A stretch of DNA of 64,000 bases from Shewanella loihica PV-4 (GCF_000016065.1 NC_009092.1:2542001-2606000); one strand, 5' to 3'; shown: positions 25,553-34,534, counted from the first letter of the stretch. Notes: generated from the letters alone by a model not told the origin. A program made the numbers and translations.

Positions 25553-27835
25553 ATGCGAAAAAAGCCCATTGCCTTACTACTGCTCGCGATACTGATCAGC
25601 CTCAGCCTGGTCGGTATCACCGCACGTATGGATCCTCCCGAGGCAAGGGCCGACATCACAGAGCGAGAGGCGCAGCTGACGACGCTACCGGAAAACCAAC
25701 AGGGAGAGCTGCTCACCGCGCTGGTCAAACATTATCGCGACAACGACCCCCTCAAGAGCCTGGCCTATGGTGAACAGGCGCTGACCCTCTTCTCCAAGAT
25801 CCCCGACGATATCCGTAAGGTCACAGTGCTGAACAACATGGCCTGGATATATGTCTCCCTGAGTCAGTATGAAAATGCTCAGCTGCGCACCGACCAGGCC
25901 AAACAACTGGCCAAGGCAAGCAATGACCCACATGGACTCTTTACCGCACAGACCATGCAGGGGATCATCTATTGGCGCAAGGCGGACTATCAGACCGCCC
26001 TCAAGACCTTCGAACAGGCACAGGAGATAGCCAAGCAGGAGAAAAATCTCAGGGGCATCGCCAGCACGACCAACTATATGGCGATCATCTACCAGACTCT
26101 GGGGCAACCTGAGAAGGCGCTCGACTATTTTATCCGCGCCTTCAACATTCAAAAAGAGGTGGGGGATGAGAAGAGCATTGCCGTCTCCCTCAATAACATC
26201 GCCAACATGTATGGCACCAGCGGCAACTATAGCCTGGCGCTGGACTATCAACTGCAGTCGAGGAAGATTCGTGAGGAGCTGAACGATCTGCCTGGCCTGG
26301 CCCAGATCCTGGGGAATATCGGCCTCACCTACTTCTATCTGAAGGACAGCGAACAGGCCCTCTCTTACCTGCAACGCTCTCTGGGTTACTACGAATCCCT
26401 CAAGGATCAACAGGGCATCGCCGAGATCCACGGCAACCTAGGCATGGTCCATCTGCACGAGCATCAATTGGAGTCGGCGCTGTTGCAGTACCAAGAGGCC
26501 CTGGCGCTGGCCAAGGCGATCCCTGATACGGCGCTCGAGGCCAGGATCAACATAGATCTCGCCAATGCCTATATCGAACTCGATGACCCCGAACAGGCCT
26601 TCAAGCAGATCACCACGGGCTTAGATCAAGCCAATAAGCTGGGTATCGTCTCCCTCAGCGCCTATGGCCTGCTGACCCTCGCCAAGGTGGAGAAGCTACG
26701 CGGCAACAGTGAACGCGCCCTCACCTTGAGTGCGGCGGCGTTAAACAGCTCCCAGCAGCTGCAAGATAAGCGTATCGTGCGCGATGCACACGAGTTTCGC
26801 TATCAGCTCTACAAACATCTCGGACAGGCCGAACAGGCGCTGGCGAGTCTAGAAGCCTTTAAGCAGGTAAACGATGAAATGTTTAACTCTGAGAGCGATC
26901 AGAGAATGGCCTTTCTCCTCAGCCACTTCGAGGCCGAGCAGCAGGAGCAGCAGATAAAGTTGCTGCAGGCCGATCAGGCGCTGCAGAAGACCCAGCTGGC
27001 GCAACATACTTATCAGCGCAACGTATGGCTAGGCGGCCTAAGCGTCTTGTTTATCATCCTGCTCCTGCTGGTGAATCGTCATCACCAGCGCAAGATCAAC
27101 GCCTCCCTCAATCAGAACATTCAATCTCAACGTGAATTAATTCAAGCCGTTGCCCACGAGTTTAGATCCCCGCTTGCCCGGGTTCAGCTGGCCTTCGACA
27201 TGCTGGAAGAACAGTTTGAGCAGGACAAACCCACTCGCCTCATCGACACCATCAACAAAGGCCTGAGTGAACTGGAGAAGCTGATCAAAGAGGCGCTGGA
27301 TTTCATCCAGATAGAGAGTAAATCCAGGCCGTTGCACCTCTCACAGGTTAACCTCAATAAGCTGCTGGGTGAGTTGATGGACGCCAATAGTGTCCTCTAC
27401 CCCGACAAGACCTTTAAGCTGGAGGTTAACCCAAGCGAAGCTTGCCTGGTTAAGGCCGATAGCACCCAGATTGCGCGGGCATTTTCCAATATACTGCGCA
27501 ACGCGGCCCGATTCGCCCGCTCTCAGGTACTCATTAGCCTCAAGCAAGAAAAGTCCCGTATCCTGGTCATCATCGAAGATGATGGCCCAGGGATCCCCAC
27601 GGAGCAGAGAGAAAGGGTGTTTGAACCCTTCGTCAGGCTAGATCAAAGCCGTTGTCGGGACTCGGGCGGTATCGGCCTGGGTCTCGCGCTGGCCAAGAAG
27701 ATATGCGAAGCCCATGGTGGCGCCCTCACCATCTCCGCGTCCCAGCTCGGCGGCGCCAAGTTGTCGCTCGCCTGCCCTTTAGTTAACAGAGAGTCTGATA
27801 ACAAAAATTCTTCAACCAAGGCAGCTGAACACTAA
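25553..27835 (+). CDS. Tetratricopeptide-repeat sensor histidine kinase
   Basis: 760 residues. Signal anchor at 5-24; a long periplasmic TPR array (about 50-430, seven or more repeats such as AWIYVSLSQYENAQ, GNIGLTYFYLKDSEQAL, ANAYIELDDPEQAF); coiled coil (about 440-480); transmembrane helix (about 485-505); HisKA domain with phosphoacceptor His535 in AVAHEFRSPLARV; HATPase with N box FSNILRNAARF, G1 EDDGPGIP and G2 GGIGLGLALAKK. All catalytic boxes are intact. The periplasmic TPRs suggest sensing of a protein or peptide. The C-terminal codons belong to a 15-bp repeat that continues in frame beyond the TAA stop. Confidence 0.92.
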   Translation: MRKKPIALLLLAILISLSLVGITARMDPPEARADITEREAQLTTLPENQQGELLTALVKHYRDNDPLKSLAYGEQALTLFSKIPDDIRKVTVLNNMAWIYVSLSQYENAQLRTDQAKQLAKASNDPHGLFTAQTMQGIIYWRKADYQTALKTFEQAQEIAKQEKNLRGIASTTNYMAIIYQTLGQPEKALDYFIRAFNIQKEVGDEKSIAVSLNNIANMYGTSGNYSLALDYQLQSRKIREELNDLPGLAQILGNIGLTYFYLKDSEQALSYLQRSLGYYESLKDQQGIAEIHGNLGMVHLHEHQLESALLQYQEALALAKAIPDTALEARINIDLANAYIELDDPEQAFKQITTGLDQANKLGIVSLSAYGLLTLAKVEKLRGNSERALTLSAAALNSSQQLQDKRIVRDAHEFRYQLYKHLGQAEQALASLEAFKQVNDEMFNSESDQRMAFLLSHFEAEQQEQQIKLLQADQALQKTQLAQHTYQRNVWLGGLSVLFIILLLLVNRHHQRKINASLNQNIQSQRELIQAVAHEFRSPLARVQLAFDMLEEQFEQDKPTRLIDTINKGLSELEKLIKEALDFIQIESKSRPLHLSQVNLNKLLGELMDANSVLYPDKTFKLEVNPSEACLVKADSTQIARAFSNILRNAARFARSQVLISLKQEKSRILVIIEDDGPGIPTEQRERVFEPFVRLDQSRCRDSGGIGLGLALAKKICEAHGGALTISASQLGGAKLSLACPLVNRESDNKNSSTKAAEH

Positions 27836-27913
27836 GCGGTAGAACATAAGGCAACGGAACATCAAGCGGCCGCTCACCAAGCTGCCACAAGCAAAGCCCC
27901 TGAAAACAGATAA
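27818..27913 (+). repeat. 15-bp tandem repeat running through the kinase stop codon
   Basis: Starting from codon AAG at 27818, five-codon units read KAAEH, stop-AVEH, KATEH, QAAAH, QAATS, KAPEN, then R and a TAA at 27911. The kinase stop TAA (27833) occupies the position where other units have AAG or CAA, so a single C-to-T change from CAA would explain it. Confidence 0.65.
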
Positions 27914-28345
27914 GCTAGAAACAGAAAGTTGGTAAGGCCTGTAGAAACAGGTCTATAAAACCGTTCCGCTAATAATGCCAATTCGCAGCTCATCCCCCTT
28001 CCTCTTCTAATGCCCCTGCTAATCTCCCTGCTGATAAGCCAACTTTTCACGCCCAAGCGACGAGAATTCATCCGGATGCATCCCAACATTTTCCGCCTAA
28101 TGCACTAAACCATCCTAAAAAATGTTTGTTATTTGTTAAATACATTTGATCAAATGAATATCTTTGTATATAAATGTATATTCAAAGCTGTAAATCTTGC
28201 AGAGAAATCCCCCTCAGCAAGGGGAGCGGCGCCATGAGCCTAGCTCATCCCTACCACACACAATAACAACGAGGCACCTGAGCCGGCAGCGGTATAGCAG
28301 GATATGCGAGCTGCCAATGCAACAGGAAATCGTGGAGCATATAAG
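27914..28345. other. Spacer between the kinase and protease 1
   Basis: No credible gene. The first part continues loosely the 15-bp periodicity (gctagaaacagaaag). The second part carries the AT-rich promoter at 28146-28180. No clear terminator for the kinase operon was seen. Confidence 0.5.
28146..28180 (+). promoter_or_regulatory. Protease 1 promoter with inverted-orientation TATACA repeats (site C)
   Basis: -35 TTGATC (28146), 17-bp spacer, -10 TATAAA (28169). On the minus strand the same interval reads TATACA, TATACA, TATTCA at 10-bp steps (28180 to 28155), overlapping the -10. The -35 lies in a 12-bp palindrome, ATTTGATCAAAT, at 28144-28155. TTGATCAA-N12-GTATATAAATGTATA is repeated with identical spacing before protease 2. 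Confidence 0.55.
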
Positions 28346-30163
28346 ATGAAAATCAGTAAACTAGCAGGCATGATCTCCCTAATCACACTGGGCATCGCCG
28401 CCTCGAGTCAGGCAGCAGACAACCGCTATGTGGTTCAAGTCGATAATCAACACAAGGGCATAGTGAAGGCCCTGGCAGTCAAGTCGGGCGCGACAATCGA
28501 ACTCGACGGTGATGGCTTCTTCGCCGCCAGCTTTAACGCCCAGGATCTCGCCCAGGTCAAAGGCCTGTTAAACAATCCCCATGTGAAGCTGGTCGAGGAA
28601 GACCAACGCCGTACCCTGCAGTCACTCTATCAGGATGATGCAGGCGACCCTATGTTGAGCCAACTCACCCCCTATGCCATCTATCAGTCTCAGGCAGATC
28701 AAGTTGATTTCGTGCCGGGCGCCGGCATTAAGGTGTGCGTGATCGACTCGGGCCTGGATAGAAGCAACCCTGACTTTAACTGGGGAGCCATCACAGGCGA
28801 TAACGATTCAGGCACAGGCGATTGGGATGTCAACGGCGGACCTCACGGCACCCACGTTGCCGGTACCATAGGCGCGGCAGACAACGGCATAGGTGTCGTT
28901 GGTATGGCACCTGGGGTCGATATGCATATCATCAAGGTCTTTACCGCTAGCGGCTGGGCCTACTCTTCTGATCTGGCTCATGCCACCGACCTCTGTAGCC
29001 AGGCGGGCGCCAACATCATCAGCATGAGTCTAGGTGGTGGCGGTGCGAGCAGCATTGAATCTAACGCCTTCGAAGCCTTTACCCAGGCAGGTGGCCTGGT
29101 GGTCGCCGCTGCGGGCAACGATGGTAACAACGCCCGCTCCTACCCAGCCGCCTACCCCGCCGTCATGATGGTTGGCGCCAACGATGCCGATAACAATATC
29201 GCCAGTTTCTCACAATTTCCTAGCTGTAGCAGTGGCCGAGGCAAACATGCAACCCAAGATGAAATGACCTGCGTAGAAGTCACCGCCGGCGGCGTACAAA
29301 CGCTGTCTACCTATCCTGCCGAGATGGCCACCATAGCCGCTATGTCGGCGGATGATGTTTTCTTCGAGGCCTCGGCCATGGAAAATATCGGCAGCGCCAG
29401 TGGCAGCACCTATTTCATGGGCACGGCCGAAACCTTAGACACCCGAGCCCAGGGAAGTGTCTGCGTTATCGATCGCGGCAACATCTCCTTCCATGACAAG
29501 GTCGCCAACTGTGAGGCCTCTGGCGGTATCGGCGCCATCATCGTCAATAACGTCGACGGCATGCTATATGGCACGCTGGGTGACGCCAACAGCACTCAGA
29601 TTCCCGCCGTGGGTGCGGCGCTCAGTGACCGCACAGCCCTGATTTCAGCGACTCAAGCCTCGGTGTCTATCGCGAGTGGCGATTACGGTTATATGAGCGG
29701 CACCTCGATGGCGACCCCTGCCGTGTCGGGCGTAGCGGCACTGGTGTGGTCAAACTTCCCAGAGTGTACTGGTAGCGAGATCCGTCAAGCACTTAAGGCG
29801 ACCGCCGAAGATCAGGGCATACCTGGACACGATGAGTATTTTGGCTATGGCATAGTCAAGGCCAAGGCGGCTTATGACTATCTGCAAAGCAGTGGTTGTA
29901 ATGGTCAAGGCGGCACGCCGGGAACCTTTAGCCTAAACGCCGAGTATGAATACGCGCGAGGCAAACACAGGGTTAACCTGACGACGGTCGCGGCATCGAG
30001 CCCTAAGGTAGATATCTACCGTAACGAGCAGCTCATCGCCACGGTAGCGGCAAACACCCTCTATACCGATAGCTTTGGTCGCAAGGCGACTGGCAACTTC
30101 AACTACAAGGCCTGTGAGGAAAATACCCAGATCTGTACCGAGACCCAAAGCGTCAACTTCTAG
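28346..30163 (+). CDS. Secreted S8 (subtilisin-like) serine protease with PA domain (protease 1)
   Basis: 605 residues from ATG 28346 (GGAG 9 nt upstream; an upstream in-frame ATG at 28304 would destroy the signal peptide). Signal peptide 1-23 (ends SSQAA), inhibitory propeptide about 24-95, catalytic domain with Asp134 (CVIDSGLD), His167 (PHGTHVAGT), oxyanion Asn in AAAGNDGNN and Ser454 (SGTSMATP). A protease-associated insert (about 345-430, VCVIDRGNISFHDKV) interrupts it. The C-terminal 80 residues form a beta-rich Fn3-like domain with a C-x6-C pair, shared with protease 2. Extracellular degradation is expected. Confidence 0.93.
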   Translation: MKISKLAGMISLITLGIAASSQAADNRYVVQVDNQHKGIVKALAVKSGATIELDGDGFFAASFNAQDLAQVKGLLNNPHVKLVEEDQRRTLQSLYQDDAGDPMLSQLTPYAIYQSQADQVDFVPGAGIKVCVIDSGLDRSNPDFNWGAITGDNDSGTGDWDVNGGPHGTHVAGTIGAADNGIGVVGMAPGVDMHIIKVFTASGWAYSSDLAHATDLCSQAGANIISMSLGGGGASSIESNAFEAFTQAGGLVVAAAGNDGNNARSYPAAYPAVMMVGANDADNNIASFSQFPSCSSGRGKHATQDEMTCVEVTAGGVQTLSTYPAEMATIAAMSADDVFFEASAMENIGSASGSTYFMGTAETLDTRAQGSVCVIDRGNISFHDKVANCEASGGIGAIIVNNVDGMLYGTLGDANSTQIPAVGAALSDRTALISATQASVSIASGDYGYMSGTSMATPAVSGVAALVWSNFPECTGSEIRQALKATAEDQGIPGHDEYFGYGIVKAKAAYDYLQSSGCNGQGGTPGTFSLNAEYEYARGKHRVNLTTVAASSPKVDIYRNEQLIATVAANTLYTDSFGRKATGNFNYKACEENTQICTETQSVNF

Positions 30164-30250
30164 TCACGGAGATTTGTCGCTGCAGCCAATCAAGGGCGAT
30201 TTGGTAAGGTGCTGATAGCCTTAGAGATGAGTGCTGTAGCGGCTGACGCT

Positions 30251-30415
30251 AGCCATTGAGCAATAGCTCATCAAGCGTGAGCTCATTGGGCACTGTCTCG
30301 CTAAGAAAAAGCTCGCTAAGAAAAGGCTCGCTAAGAAAAAGCTCGTAAAGCACAAGCTGATTGAGCACAAACTCGTTAGACACGAGCGACTTAGGCGTAA
30401 GTAAATTGAAGGGCG
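30251..30415 (+). repeat. 15-bp tandem array, part 1 (11 units)
   Basis: Eleven contiguous 15-bp units with consensus near GCTCGCTAAGAAAAA; units at 30296, 30311 and 30326 are nearly identical. One frame reads L(A/I/V)KKK-like pentapeptides from 30267 to a stop at 30402 but has no start codon. It lies in the 3' untranslated region of protease 1, before its terminator. Confidence 0.75.
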
Positions 30416-30446
30416 GAGATCATCTCATTTGATCTCTGCCCTTTTT
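30409..30446 (+). terminator. Rho-independent terminator of protease 1
   Basis: A 14-bp stem with one G-U pair (arms 30409-30422 and 30430-30443), 7-nt loop, TTTTT. It is 246 nt downstream of the stop codon because the repeat array is interposed. Confidence 0.85.
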
Positions 30447-30450
30447 CTCG

Positions 30451-30585
30451 ATTAGACAGAACCCAATTAGCCAGAGCGGGATTAGACAAAGCTCGGCTAG
30501 ACAAATCTAGGCTAGACAAAGCTCGACTCGACAAATCTCGGCTAGACAGGGCTCGATTAAACAGCGCCCGATTAAGCAACGTTAG
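30451..30585 (+). repeat. 15-bp tandem array, part 2 (9 units)
   Basis: Nine 15-bp units, consensus GCTAGACAAAGCTCG (best copies 30481, 30496, 30511, 30541). Rotated, this is GCTCGGCTAGACAAA, similar to the part 1 unit, so both arrays belong to one family in the same orientation. The minus strand reads a repeating RALSS pentapeptide, but there is no supported gene. Confidence 0.75.
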
Positions 30586-30832
30586 TTGAATCCCAGTGTT
30601 TGTCGTCTAAGGATTCGTCGATCCTAGTACATTTCCCCAACTCATACACTGCTTCACCACTTCCATACTATATACAGAGCACTCGCCTTCTCAATCGCGT
30701 CTATCTCCAATCAAATTCTATTTATTTATAAATATCAGTCTATTGCGAGCACTCAGTCAGATTAACACACAAAAATCTATATACATAAATTCACATTTAA
30801 GACGAATTTGTGACATTTTTGATAAACAAATG

Positions 30833-30880
30833 TTGATCAAAATCAAATCGAGGTATATAAATGTATACATATCGAATACA
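30833..30880 (+). promoter_or_regulatory. Protease 2 promoter with TATACA-type repeats (site D)
   Basis: -35 TTGATC (30833), 17-bp spacer, -10 TATAAA (30856), matching the protease 1 promoter. The minus strand over 30867-30852 reads TATACATTTATATACC, 15 of 16 identical to site C. Plus-strand TATACA (30864) and AATACA (30875) follow 11 bp apart. Confidence 0.5.
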
Positions 30881-30976
30881 TTTGTATGTGATATAGCCCT
30901 ATTGAAGACCTCATCAAGTAACTGGGTGCGACAACACTGAGTACTTATAAATTTTATAACAACAGGAGAACAGTTG

Positions 30977-33900
30977 ATGACTACACCCAAGAAATCATCT
31001 TCCAAGCTGCTCACAACACTATTAGGTGCCTCACTCTTAACTGGTTTGAGCCCTGTAGCACTGGCCGTAACCAAGGCGCCGCTGAAGGCAATGCCGCAGT
31101 ACGATAACCAAAGCGTACTAGTCAAGTTCAAACAGAAAGTCACTAAGAAAGATCGTAAGGCGCTGACCCGTAACCTGGGCGTCTCTTTCAAAGATAAGAA
31201 TAACGACGGCGTGGATGACCGCCTGCGTAACATCGCCAATGGTCGCCTGGCCGTGCTGGATCTGGGCCAGGGTCGCCAGGTAGAGGCCGTCCTCAACAGC
31301 CTGAAAAACCACCCTTTAGTTGAATACGCAGAGCCTAACTACATAGTACACACCACTGCGGTGCCCAACGATACTTCATATGCAAGCCTTTACGGCATGC
31401 AGAAAATCCAAGCTGAAACGGCCTGGGACTATGTGATCGGTGATTCTTCTGTTGTTGTTGGTGTGATCGACACCGGCTTCGACTTCAACCACCCAGATCT
31501 AGCTGACAACATCTGGACCAACCCAAATGAGATCGCGGGCAACGGTATCGATGACGACGGCAACGGCTACATTGATGATATCCACGGTATCTCAGCTATC
31601 CTGGATAACGGTAACCCGTCTGATACAGGTGCTCATGGCACTCACGTATCTGGCACTATCGGTGCCAAAGGTAACAACGCCCTGGGTGTTGTCGGGGTAA
31701 ACTGGCAAACCAACATGGTCGGCTGTAGCTTCCTCGGTACAGGCGGCGGTACCCTAGCCGACGGCGTTCAATGTATCGACTATATGATCGGTCTTAAAAA
31801 CGCCGGCAACAACGTCCGCGTGCTGAACAACAGCTGGGGTGGCGGTGGCTTCACCCAAACCCTAAAGGATGCCATCTCGGCGGCCAACAATGCCGACATC
31901 CTCTTCGTTGCGGCTGCGGGTAACGATTCTGCAGACATAGACAACGGTGGTTTCTACCCTGCCGGTTACGATGTGCCTAACGTAGTAGCGGTAGCCTCTA
32001 CCGATAGCGCCGACAACCTGTCTGGTTTCTCTAACTATGGCGATCAACTGGTTCACCTGGCTGCACCGGGTTCATTCATCCTGTCAACGACGCCTAATAA
32101 CAGCTACGACACTTTCAGCGGTACCTCTATGGCGACACCGCACGTAGCCGGCGCCGCAGCGCTGATCCTGGCCGGTAACCCGAACCTGACCACGTCTCAG
32201 CTAAAAAGTGTACTCATGAATACTGGTGATGCGCTTACCGCTTTGCAAGGTAAAACCATCTCAGGTAAGCGCCTGAACCTTGCCAACGCCCTGATCGATT
32301 CAGGCGGAGCGGGTCCTTCTTTCTTCATGGAAGCAACACCAACTAAATCGACCGTCAACCAAGGCGACAGCCAAGCTTATGCTATCGATCTGGTGGCTGC
32401 GGGCGGTTTCAATGGCACAGCGACTATGAGTCTGAGCAGCGTACCTGAGCTCAACGCAGACGTGGTATTTGCTCAAAACCCAGTTGCGGGCGACACCACT
32501 AACACAATGACGATCAATACGACCGAGCAAACTGCGCCAGGTACGTACAACATGACGGTCAACGCCACCGACGGCAGCGTTTCTAAAAACATCAACCTGG
32601 AGCTGAAAGTATGGCCTCAAGGTACTGTTTCTACTATGTTGACCAGCAACCAAGTCGTGCCTATCAGCGATAACGATCCTTCATTCCCTGCAACCAGCAG
32701 CATCAATGTTCCATACGACATGACGCTGACTCAGGTTGAAGTATTTGTTGACATCACCCACGCTTGGGCACCTGACATGCTTGTGTCTGTCATTTCACCA
32801 GCCGGCGAAGAAGTCATTCTGCACGACCGTGCGGGCGGCAATGGTACAGGCCTTGTTGGCAACTTTATTCCTACCGAATACGAGCTGGACAACGCATTGG
32901 GTGAGTGGACACTGAAAGTTGTTGACGAAGTTGCGGGCGACACGGGCGCTATCAACAGCTGGTCGCTAAAACTGACTGGCGCACCATCGGCAGGCACGGA
33001 CTTCGTACCAAACGTACAGATAGCGACGCCTGCTAACCAAGGCGCGTACCTGACCGGTGAAACCGTCAGCTTCAGTGCAAGCTCAAACGACACCGAAGAC
33101 GGCGACCTGACGTCTGGCATCGTTTGGACCTCAAGCATCGACGGCGTGATCGGTAACGGCGCATCGTTCACTAAGTCTAACCTGTCGGTAGGCGACCACG
33201 TGATCACCGCGACCTCTACTGATTCAGCGGGCCAGGCTAGCACAGAAACTGTTGAGCTATCTGTTGCCGATGCTAACACTACAGTAAGCGGTGCTAATAG
33301 CACGGCAATCGCGATGCCTGAGATGGGCGGCAAGGTATTCACTGAAATCGACCTACCTACCGGCGTTGCTATCGATGCAATCGAAGTCAATGTCGATATC
33401 TCGTTCGAATCGGTTCAATACCTGAACGTGTGGCTACAGTCTCCGTCTGGCACCCTAGTTAAACTGGTGACTTGGCGTCAGTTCTGGAACAAAGACCTGG
33501 TTAAGACCTTCAACCCGGTTGAATTCGCAGGCGAGTCGAGCATGGGTACATGGCGCCTGTTTGTAGAAGATACCTCTAGCTACATCATGAATGGCGTACT
33601 GAACAACTGGAGCATCTCGGTATCTAACGGTGATGCGGTACTTCCACCTCCTGCCGAAAACACAGCGCCTGAATTGACTATCACTGCACCTACTGGTGGC
33701 ACTAGCTTCAACCTAGGCGACAGCATCACCTTCGAAGGCAGCGCAATTGACGCAGAAGAAGGTAACATCAGTTCACGTATCGACTGGTACTCAAACCTCA
33801 ACGGTAAGATTGGTACTGGCGGTCTATTCAGCACTAACTCACTAAGCGTTGGCGACCACATAGTGACAGCGGTTGCGTGGGACAATGATGAAGCATTCGA

Positions 33901-34453
33901 CCAGAAGCAAGTATCTCTAACTGTTGTGGACGCTCCGGCTAACGAAGCGCCAGTGGCTGACTTCAGCTTCGCTGCTGAGTTCTTGAACGTACAGTTCTCT
34001 GACCTATCAGGTGACACTGACGGTGCGGTCACTACTCACTCTTGGGATTTCGGCGACGGTGCAAGCTCAACGCTAGCTAACCCTTCACACAGCTACGCAG
34101 CTGCGGGTACTTACACTGTTACCCTAACTGTAAGCGATGATGACGGCGCCGAGCACTCAGTCACTAAAGAAGTAACTGTAACTGAGCCATCTATCGTACT
34201 AGAAGGCAGCGCAAGCAGTGATGGTAGCCGTGTGGTAGCAAGCTTGTCTTGGACTTCGAAGAATAAGGTAAACTTCGATGTATACCGCGACGGTGCCCTA
34301 GTAAGCTCTGGTGTAAGAAAAACAAGCTACACAGATCGCTTCAGCTCTAACGCTACTAGCTTCACTTACCAAGTATGTGAAACTGGCACAAGCACCTGTT
34401 CTTTAGAGGAAACCATTGTGGCTACTCCTAAGACTAAAGGTAGAAACAAGTAA
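30977..34453 (+). CDS. Secreted multidomain S8 serine protease with P domains and PKD domain (protease 2)
   Basis: 1158 residues from ATG 30977 (AGGAG 8 nt upstream). Signal peptide 1-31, propeptide about 40-125, catalytic domain about 130-430 with Asp165 (GVIDTGFD), His220 (AHGTHVSGT) and Ser384 (SGTSMATPHVAG). Then a beta domain (about 445-545), P/Homo-B domain 1 (about 550-670), Ig-like domain 1 (about 675-770), P domain 2 (about 775-885), Ig-like domain 2 (about 890-990), PKD (about 995-1080, SWDFGDGASS), and the Fn3-like C-terminal domain shared with protease 1. P domains are typical of extracellular convertase-like proteases. All catalytic residues are intact. Confidence 0.93.
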   Translation: MTTPKKSSSKLLTTLLGASLLTGLSPVALAVTKAPLKAMPQYDNQSVLVKFKQKVTKKDRKALTRNLGVSFKDKNNDGVDDRLRNIANGRLAVLDLGQGRQVEAVLNSLKNHPLVEYAEPNYIVHTTAVPNDTSYASLYGMQKIQAETAWDYVIGDSSVVVGVIDTGFDFNHPDLADNIWTNPNEIAGNGIDDDGNGYIDDIHGISAILDNGNPSDTGAHGTHVSGTIGAKGNNALGVVGVNWQTNMVGCSFLGTGGGTLADGVQCIDYMIGLKNAGNNVRVLNNSWGGGGFTQTLKDAISAANNADILFVAAAGNDSADIDNGGFYPAGYDVPNVVAVASTDSADNLSGFSNYGDQLVHLAAPGSFILSTTPNNSYDTFSGTSMATPHVAGAAALILAGNPNLTTSQLKSVLMNTGDALTALQGKTISGKRLNLANALIDSGGAGPSFFMEATPTKSTVNQGDSQAYAIDLVAAGGFNGTATMSLSSVPELNADVVFAQNPVAGDTTNTMTINTTEQTAPGTYNMTVNATDGSVSKNINLELKVWPQGTVSTMLTSNQVVPISDNDPSFPATSSINVPYDMTLTQVEVFVDITHAWAPDMLVSVISPAGEEVILHDRAGGNGTGLVGNFIPTEYELDNALGEWTLKVVDEVAGDTGAINSWSLKLTGAPSAGTDFVPNVQIATPANQGAYLTGETVSFSASSNDTEDGDLTSGIVWTSSIDGVIGNGASFTKSNLSVGDHVITATSTDSAGQASTETVELSVADANTTVSGANSTAIAMPEMGGKVFTEIDLPTGVAIDAIEVNVDISFESVQYLNVWLQSPSGTLVKLVTWRQFWNKDLVKTFNPVEFAGESSMGTWRLFVEDTSSYIMNGVLNNWSISVSNGDAVLPPPAENTAPELTITAPTGGTSFNLGDSITFEGSAIDAEEGNISSRIDWYSNLNGKIGTGGLFSTNSLSVGDHIVTAVAWDNDEAFDQKQVSLTVVDAPANEAPVADFSFAAEFLNVQFSDLSGDTDGAVTTHSWDFGDGASSTLANPSHSYAAAGTYTVTLTVSDDDGAEHSVTKEVTVTEPSIVLEGSASSDGSRVVASLSWTSKNKVNFDVYRDGALVSSGVRKTSYTDRFSSNATSFTYQVCETGTSTCSLEETIVATPKTKGRNK

Positions 34454-34465
34454 GTTGTAACCCAG

Positions 34466-34497
34466 GGAAGGCTCTGCCAAGAGCCTTCCTTTTTTTC
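34466..34497 (+). terminator. Rho-independent terminator of protease 2
   Basis: GGAAGGCTCT, loop GCCA, AGAGCCTTCC followed by seven T: a perfect 10-bp stem 13 nt after the stop. Confidence 0.93.
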
Positions 34498-34534
34498 TAT
34501 CTAAATCTAATTTTAGCTAACGCTATCTAACGTT

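Larger units (their letters stand above)
30164..30976. other. Spacer between proteases 1 and 2
   Basis: More than 800 bp with no credible gene. It holds two 15-bp arrays (30251-30415, 30451-30585) around a strong terminator, then an AT-rich promoter region from 30720 with site D and a weaker TATACA copy at 30780-30795. Confidence 0.6.

Noticed and set aside
27874..28089. Minus-strand 71-codon frame downstream of the kinase
   Set aside because: Arg/Ser-rich, no ribosome site, in a repeat-derived spacer.
30267..30404. Plus-strand Lys/Leu pentapeptide frame in the array
   Set aside because: No start codon in frame; explained by the array period.
30391..30579. Minus-strand 62-codon frame with RALSS pentapeptide repeats
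   Set aside because: It is the translation of the 15-bp array plus the terminator; no ribosome site and no non-repetitive coding part. Not a true pentapeptide-repeat protein pattern.
30251..30585. CRISPR array
   Set aside because: Units are contiguous 15-mers without unique spacers, and no cas genes are nearby.
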